DNA of 64,000 nt from Serinibacter salmoneus (lineage in GTDB: Bacteria > Actinomycetota > Actinomycetes > Actinomycetales > Beutenbergiaceae), in the NCBI RefSeq assembly GCF_002563925.1, contig NZ_PDJD01000001.1, positions 1,184,973 to 1,248,972 of the forward strand, given 5' to 3'. Positions 60,572-64,000 of the stretch are shown piece after piece. Each line of letters opens with the position of its first letter. Within the stretch, counting starts at the first letter, position 1. Below the pieces are notes generated by a model. That model did not search any database, was not told the DNA's origin, and was given only the letters and a program-made list of their open reading frames with translations. The translations under genes and the position numbers were made by a program.

Positions 60572-60871
60572 ATGGCGACCGACTACGACGCCCCCCGCAA
60601 GACCGATGAGGACATGAGCGAGGACTCGCTCGAGGAGTTGAAGGCGCGTCGCGCCGAGAAGGGGTCGGGGACCGTCGACGAGGACGAGACGGAGGCCGCC
60701 GAGGGGTTCGAACTCCCCGGCGCCGATCTCTCGGGCGAGGAACTCAGCGTGCGCGTGCTCCCGCGCCAGGCGGACGAGTTCACCTGTACGCGCTGCTTCC
60801 TGGTCCACCACCGCAGCCAGCTCGCCTCCCACGACGACCTCGGTCCCGTCTGCACGGAGTGCGCGGGCTGA
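60572..60871 (+). CDS. DUF4193 zinc-knuckle protein
   Basis: This 99-residue protein starts MATDYDAPRKTDEDMSEDS, the hallmark of DUF4193, and has an acidic middle. The C-terminal half holds two CxxC pairs (CTRC and CTEC) separated by about 24 residues, likely a zinc site. The family is very widely conserved in actinobacteria, and its function is not established. A CACAAT -10-like hexamer lies at 60467-60472, about 100 nt upstream. A perfect terminator follows at 60879-60909. Confidence 0.93.
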   Translation: MATDYDAPRKTDEDMSEDSLEELKARRAEKGSGTVDEDETEAAEGFELPGADLSGEELSVRVLPRQADEFTCTRCFLVHHRSQLASHDDLGPVCTECAG

Positions 60872-60878
60872 GACCGGC

Positions 60879-60909
60879 CGGTGTGGCGCGGGCTCGTCGC
60901 GCCACACCG
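60879..60909. terminator. Terminator after the DUF4193 gene
   Basis: A perfect 12-bp stem (CGGTGTGGCGCG) with a 7-nt loop, between convergent DUF4193 and DUF3093. Confidence 0.8.
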
Positions 60910-60927
60910 CGGGCGTGACTCACGCGC

Positions 60928-60954
60928 GCGATTCACGCGATTCACGCGATTCAC
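60928..60954 (+). repeat. Three perfect 9-bp direct repeats
   Basis: GCGATTCAC is repeated three times head to tail in the noncoding gap between the DUF4193 terminator and the DUF3093 stop. Confidence 0.9.
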
Positions 60955-60967
60955 CCGGGTGGACGGC

Positions 60968-61444
60968 TCAGCTGGGCGGACGGATGGCGCGCACCGCCTG
61001 CGCGAGTTGCTCCGGGCGCCGGGTCGAGACCACCCAGTACGGCGTGGGGTCCTCCGAGTCGACCACGGTGATCTTCACGGCAGTCGAGATCCAGCCCCGG
61101 TGCGCCAGGTAGGCGCGGGCATCGGCCTGAGGCCCCAGCACCAGGCGCGTGCCCTCCGCGTCCAGGGCCGTGACCTCCCCGATGGACCAGGCGTCCAGGA
61201 ACGCCGGACCGACCCGCAGGCCCGGGTCCCCACCGTCGGTGACCACCACGCGTTCGGCGCTGCGCGTCAACAGCAGCACGCACGTCACGGTGACGATGAG
61301 CCCCACGGCCAGTGCCGCTCCGGGTGCCAGGGGCCAGACGATCAGCGCCATCGTGATGCCCGCGCCGGGGGCCAGGAGCCACGCAGCCGCCGACGGCCAC
61401 TGCCGTTCGGCATGTGCCTCGCTCGTGATCACCTCGCGCACCAT
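60968..61444 (-). CDS. DUF3093 membrane protein
   Basis: This 158-residue actinobacterial membrane protein has two N-terminal helices (about 20-37 and 41-60) and a C-terminal soluble domain with [22 protein letters not shown] and [19 protein letters not shown], then [18 protein letters not shown]. This matches DUF3093, usually beside dut and DUF4193. Its function is unknown. ATG 61444 lies 6 nt after CACCCT. It is divergent from dut. Confidence 0.92.
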   Translation of the reverse strand: MVREVITSEAHAERQWPSAAAWLLAPGAGITMALIVWPLAPGAALAVGLIVTVTCVLLLTRSAERVVVTDGGDPGLRVGPAFLDAWSIGEVTALDAEGTRLVLGPQADARAYLAHRGWISTAVKITVVDSEDPTPYWVVSTRRPEQLAQAVRAIRPPS

Positions 61445-61450
61445 GCATCA

Positions 61451-61456
61451 AGGGTG
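61451..61456 (-). promoter_or_regulatory. Weak -10 box for the DUF3093 gene (leaderless)
   Basis: CACCCT on the minus strand, 6 nt before the ATG at 61444. It fits NANNNT but not TANNNT. Confidence 0.35.
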
Positions 61457-61493
61457 CCACGTCCGCGTGATCGCCTCGGGACCTGGCCGGCAG

Positions 61494-61499
61494 TACAGT
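61494..61499 (+). promoter_or_regulatory. -10 box for the dut operon
   Basis: TACAGT, 8 nt before the GTG at 61508. Confidence 0.5.
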
Positions 61500-61507
61500 G
61501 GATCGTC

Positions 61508-62002
61508 GTGACCAACCCCGTGCCCGAGGTGCCCGAGGCCGCCGACCTCGACGTGCCCGTCCGACGTATCGACGACGACCTGCCACTGCCCTCCTACGCG
61601 CGTGCGGGTGACGCGGGCGCGGACCTGTACGCCGCGCACGACGTCGACCTGGCGCCGGGTGAACGGGCGCTGATCGGGACCGGCATCGCTGTGGCGGTCC
61701 CACCCGGGTTCGTGGCCCTGGTCCACCCGCGATCCGGCCTGGCCGCGCGGCACGGGCTGACCGTGCTGAACGCGCCCGGCACGATCGATGCGGGGTACCG
61801 CGGTGAGGTGCGCGTACTCCTGGTCAACACCGACCGCGAGGCCACGGCCACGATCCGCCGCGGTGACCGGATCGCGCAACTGGTGGTGCAGTCGGTGGTG
61901 CACGCACGGTTCGTGCCGGTGGCAGAGTTGAACGAGACACAGCGCGGCGACGGCGGCTTCGGATCCACGGGCGGCCATGGCGCCGCAGGGAAGGGTGAGT
62001 AA
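61508..62002 (+). CDS. dut: dUTP diphosphatase (dUTPase)
   Basis: This 164-residue trimeric enzyme hydrolyses dUTP to dUMP and PPi, keeping uracil out of DNA and supplying dUMP for dTMP. Conserved dUTPase motifs are GDAGADLYA (motif 1), [20 protein letters not shown] (2-3, with catalytic Asp in TIDAGYRGE), DRIAQLVVQ (4) and [10 protein letters not shown] (5, the phosphate-clamping C-terminal arm). The first 22 residues are an extension. GTG 61508 is fixed by the promoter. Its TAA overlaps the DUF3710 ATG (TAATG), so the operon dut-DUF3710-OB fold-DUF3159 is tightly coupled. Confidence 0.95.
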   Translation: MTNPVPEVPEAADLDVPVRRIDDDLPLPSYARAGDAGADLYAAHDVDLAPGERALIGTGIAVAVPPGFVALVHPRSGLAARHGLTVLNAPGTIDAGYRGEVRVLLVNTDREATATIRRGDRIAQLVVQSVVHARFVPVAELNETQRGDGGFGSTGGHGAAGKGE

Positions 62003-62799
62003 TGGCACTGTTCGGTCGGAACCGCTCGCGAGCGGAGCAGGCCCCGGAGCCGTCCGCGGCTGAGCTCGAGGCCGTGGCCCAGGCGCGTGCCGCCCGGGAG
62101 GCCCGTGAGGGTACCGGCGGAGAGTCGGGGGAGGCTCCGCAGGGGCAGGAGGACGCGGGCGCGGTGGCGTCGCAGGAGCGATCGGCGGGCCCCTGGGACG
62201 TCTCCGAGGCGCCGGACCGCCCCGGCTTGGTGGACCTCGGCGCGCTGCGGATCCCCGGGCGCGCGGGAATGGCGCTGCGCATGGAACTCGACCGCCGCAC
62301 CCGGCGCGTGGTCGCCGCGAATGTGACGATCGGCCAGTCGAACCTGCAGTTGCAGGCATTCTCCGCGCCGCGCACGGCCGGGATCTGGGACGACATCCGC
62401 ACGCAGCTCGCGGCCTCGATCGGCAAGCAGGGCGGGAGCGTGAAGCAGGGGAACGGACGATTCGGTCCCGAGCTGCTCGTTCTGCTCCCGGTGAAGGACG
62501 CGGAGGGCAAGCCCGCCCGTCGTCCGGCGCGCTTCCTCGGGGTGGACGGCGACCGCTGGTTCCTGCGCGGCGTGCTGACCGGTGCGGCCTTGGTGGACAA
62601 GGCCGCGATGCTGCAGATGGAGGAGTACTTCAGCGAGGTGGTGGTGGCGCGGGGCGACGAGCCGCGGCCACCGGCCGAACTGTTGACGCTCACGATGCCG
62701 ACCAAGTCGGGTGCCGCCGGCGACGCGGCGGCAGTGCCGTCGGCTCAACCGACCGACCCGACGCCGCCGACGGTCGCCGAACCGGGCGCGGACGCCTAG
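62002..62799 (+). CDS. DUF3710 protein
   Basis: This 265-residue protein belongs to DUF3710, an actinobacterial family linked to dut. Visible segments are an N-terminal charged stretch, GPWDVSEAPDRPGLVDLGAL, NLQLQAFSAPRTAGIWDDIR and WFLRGVLTGAALVDKAAML. The fold is soluble alpha/beta. Function is unknown, although the dut linkage suggests nucleotide or DNA metabolism. It begins one base into the dut stop and ends 2 bp before the OB-fold gene. Confidence 0.92.
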   Translation: MALFGRNRSRAEQAPEPSAAELEAVAQARAAREAREGTGGESGEAPQGQEDAGAVASQERSAGPWDVSEAPDRPGLVDLGALRIPGRAGMALRMELDRRTRRVVAANVTIGQSNLQLQAFSAPRTAGIWDDIRTQLAASIGKQGGSVKQGNGRFGPELLVLLPVKDAEGKPARRPARFLGVDGDRWFLRGVLTGAALVDKAAMLQMEEYFSEVVVARGDEPRPPAELLTLTMPTKSGAAGDAAAVPSAQPTDPTPPTVAEPGADA

Positions 62800-62801
62800 C
62801 C

Positions 62802-63209
62802 ATGGGTGCGCCGCCGGGTGCCACCGAACGCACGAGAGGATTCCTCGCCTCTCACGAGGAGTTGCGCGCTGCGGACCTGCGCCGCTGGGTGGCGGGTCTG
62901 GGCGTGAGGACCATTGCGGCGATCCAGCCCCGTGAGCGCGTGGAGGTGGCCGGCACGGTGCGCAGCGTCACCTACGCCCCGAGCGGTTCGATCGAGCCAC
63001 TGCGGGCGGAGTTGTACGACGGGACCGGCAGCGTGGAGTTGCGCTGGACCGGCCGGCACGAGGTGCACGGCATCTGCCCGGGGCGCCGCCTGATTGCCTC
63101 CGGGATGGTGGCCGCTCCGGAGCCCACCGCCTCGCGCTGCGTGCTGAACAACCCGCGCTACACCCTGCTGCCCGGGGAGCACGAGCAGACCGGGGAGATC
63201 AGACGGTGA
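62802..63209 (+). CDS. OB-fold nucleic acid-binding protein
   Basis: This 135-residue protein has an OB-fold region (about 46-105; RERVEVAGTVRSVTYAP, LRAELYDGTGSVELRWTG and PGRRLIASGMV), typical of single-stranded nucleic acid-binding folds. It is the usual third gene of the dut cluster. Targets are unknown. Its stop overlaps the next start (GTGA). Confidence 0.9.
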   Translation: MGAPPGATERTRGFLASHEELRAADLRRWVAGLGVRTIAAIQPRERVEVAGTVRSVTYAPSGSIEPLRAELYDGTGSVELRWTGRHEVHGICPGRRLIASGMVAAPEPTASRCVLNNPRYTLLPGEHEQTGEIRR

Positions 63210-63928
63210 CGGGTTCACAGGCTCGGCCCGGCGGGCTGGGCGCGTTGGCCGGCGGGTCCTCGCCCCTCGCGGCGCTCGGCGGCGTACGGGGCATGGCGGA
63301 GTCCATCGCGCCCGGATTCGTGTTCATCGTGGTCTACCTGACCACCAGTGAGGTGGTCCCCGCGGTGATCGCGTCGGTGGCCGTGGCGCTCGTGGCAGTG
63401 CTGGCCCGCCTGGCGCGCCGCAGCCCGCTGACCTACGCCCTGGGCGGGCTCCTGGGTGTGGCGGTCGGTGCGATCTGGGCATGGCGCTCGGGGGAGGCGT
63501 CGAACTACTACGTCTGGGGCCTGATCACCAACGCCGGTTTCCTCCTCGGTGTGCTGGTCTCGATCGCGGTCCGGTGGCCGGTGGTGGGCATCGTCGTGGC
63601 CGCGCTCGGGCTCTCGCGCCCGCACCAGGCCGATGCCGAACCACCGGTGCTGGAGACCACCTGGCGGCGCGATCCCGCGCGGATGCGGCGCTACACGTTG
63701 GCCTCCTGGCTGTGGGCGGCCGCCTTCGCGTTGCGCCTGGCGGTGCAGGTGCCGCTCTACCTGGGCGACTGGGTGGGATGGCTCGGCACGGCGCGCCTGG
63801 TGATGGGGCTGCCGATGTGGGCGCTGGTGCTGTGGTTCACGTGGCTGCTGGTCAGGAGTCCAGCAGGGCCTGCAACTGCTGCGCCGGGGAGTCCTCGTCC
63901 TGGTCCGGATCCAACCGATCGGCGATGA
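63206..63928 (+). CDS. DUF3159 membrane protein
   Basis: This 240-residue protein has some six membrane helices (about 34-55, 56-70, 73-92, 103-123, 125-145 and the C-terminal pair at about 165-217). It matches DUF3159, found downstream of the OB-fold gene in actinobacteria. The last 25 or so residues are a Pro/Ala-rich tail; its DNA overlaps the convergent TrkA-type gene by 77 bp. Function is unknown; neighbouring TrkA suggests ion transport, but this is weak evidence. Confidence 0.9.
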   Translation: MTGSQARPGGLGALAGGSSPLAALGGVRGMAESIAPGFVFIVVYLTTSEVVPAVIASVAVALVAVLARLARRSPLTYALGGLLGVAVGAIWAWRSGEASNYYVWGLITNAGFLLGVLVSIAVRWPVVGIVVAALGLSRPHQADAEPPVLETTWRRDPARMRRYTLASWLWAAAFALRLAVQVPLYLGDWVGWLGTARLVMGLPMWALVLWFTWLLVRSPAGPATAAPGSPRPGPDPTDRR

Positions 63929-64000
63929 CGAAGATCAACTGATCGTGCCCCTCCACGGCATCGTCCGCAGTCGGGGAGATCGGCACCGTGCCGCGGATGA
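63852..64000 (-). CDS. trkA: TrkA-type potassium uptake regulatory protein, C-terminal end (partial)
   Basis: Only the last 48 codons are inside the window; the start lies beyond the right edge. The visible residues IRGTVPISPTADDAVEGHDQ and LIFVIADRLDPDQDEDSPAQ match the end of a TrkA C-terminal (RCK-C) domain, which binds regulatory ligands in potassium transport. The gene ends with TGA at 63852-63854 and overlaps the DUF3159 gene tail to tail. Confidence is limited by the short segment. Confidence 0.75.
   Translation of the reverse strand, partial: IRGTVPISPTADDAVEGHDQLIFVIADRLDPDQDEDSPAQQLQALLDS

Overview
The window is chromosomal DNA of a very GC-rich Gram-positive bacterium, almost certainly an actinomycete (Actinomycetota) and probably of the order Micrococcales. 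The evidence is the gene content: ctaC/ctaD/ctaF plus qcrB/qcrA/qcrC/ctaE for the bcc-aa3 supercomplex, SepH, DUF3043/3093/3159/3710/4192/4193/5998 families, a PknL/Rv2175c pair, a class II DAHP synthase, and a pyrophosphate-dependent phosphofructokinase of the Propionibacterium type. I see no rRNA, tRNA, insertion sequence, prophage, CRISPR array or replication origin. No stretch longer than 300 bases lacks a gene.

Layout. 1-8.5 kb: the start of a 2-oxoacid dehydrogenase E2 gene (runs off the left edge), leucyl aminopeptidase, two small membrane proteins, pyrD, DUF3043, an M20 dipeptidase coupled to a degenerate glycerate kinase-like protein, erpA and an FKBP lipoprotein. 8.6-16.8 kb: respiratory block, with ctaC-ctaD-ctaF on the plus strand, then sodA and qcrB-qcrA-qcrC and ctaE on the minus strand. 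17-22.5 kb: receiver-like protein plus trpD, a stand-alone Lrp/AsnC effector domain, a DEDDh exonuclease fused to a UvrC-like GIY-YIG module, and a long-chain acyl-CoA ligase. 22.8-31.6 kb: glucokinase, a repeat-bearing membrane protein, PlsC plus PPi-PFK, DAHP synthase, PASTA kinase, its DNA-binding partner, and a polyprenyl diphosphate synthase. 31.7-46.7 kb: DUF4192, a universal stress protein, gcvH, primary sigma factor, an HTH-less LysR-type effector protein, DUF7455, a ParE/ParC type IIA topoisomerase pair, a tandem GNAT, a Pat-type protein acyltransferase, DUF5998 and a phosphodiesterase. 46.7-58.2 kb: a glycan (exopolysaccharide or wall polymer) locus with four glycosyltransferases, a Wzx-like flippase, a large polytopic protein and an unusual 924-residue four-domain protein. 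58.2-64 kb: sepH, an inositol monophosphatase, DUF4193, DUF3093, dut-DUF3710-OB fold-DUF3159, and the end of a TrkA-type gene.

Regulation. The clearest signal across the window is a repeated leaderless cassette: a -10 hexamer of the form TANNNT (or NANNNT) followed after 6-8 nt by a GTG or ATG start. About 25 genes fit it, and it fixed many start codons here. Genes inside operons are instead coupled by 4-bp GTGA/ATGA/TTGA overlaps. The primary sigma factor gene has a SigR/SigH-type promoter sequence upstream, suggesting thiol-stress input.

The most unusual content is the glycan locus, particularly the protein joining a nucleotidyltransferase-like domain, a thymidylate kinase-like P-loop domain, a methyltransferase-like region and an aminoglycoside phosphotransferase-like kinase.
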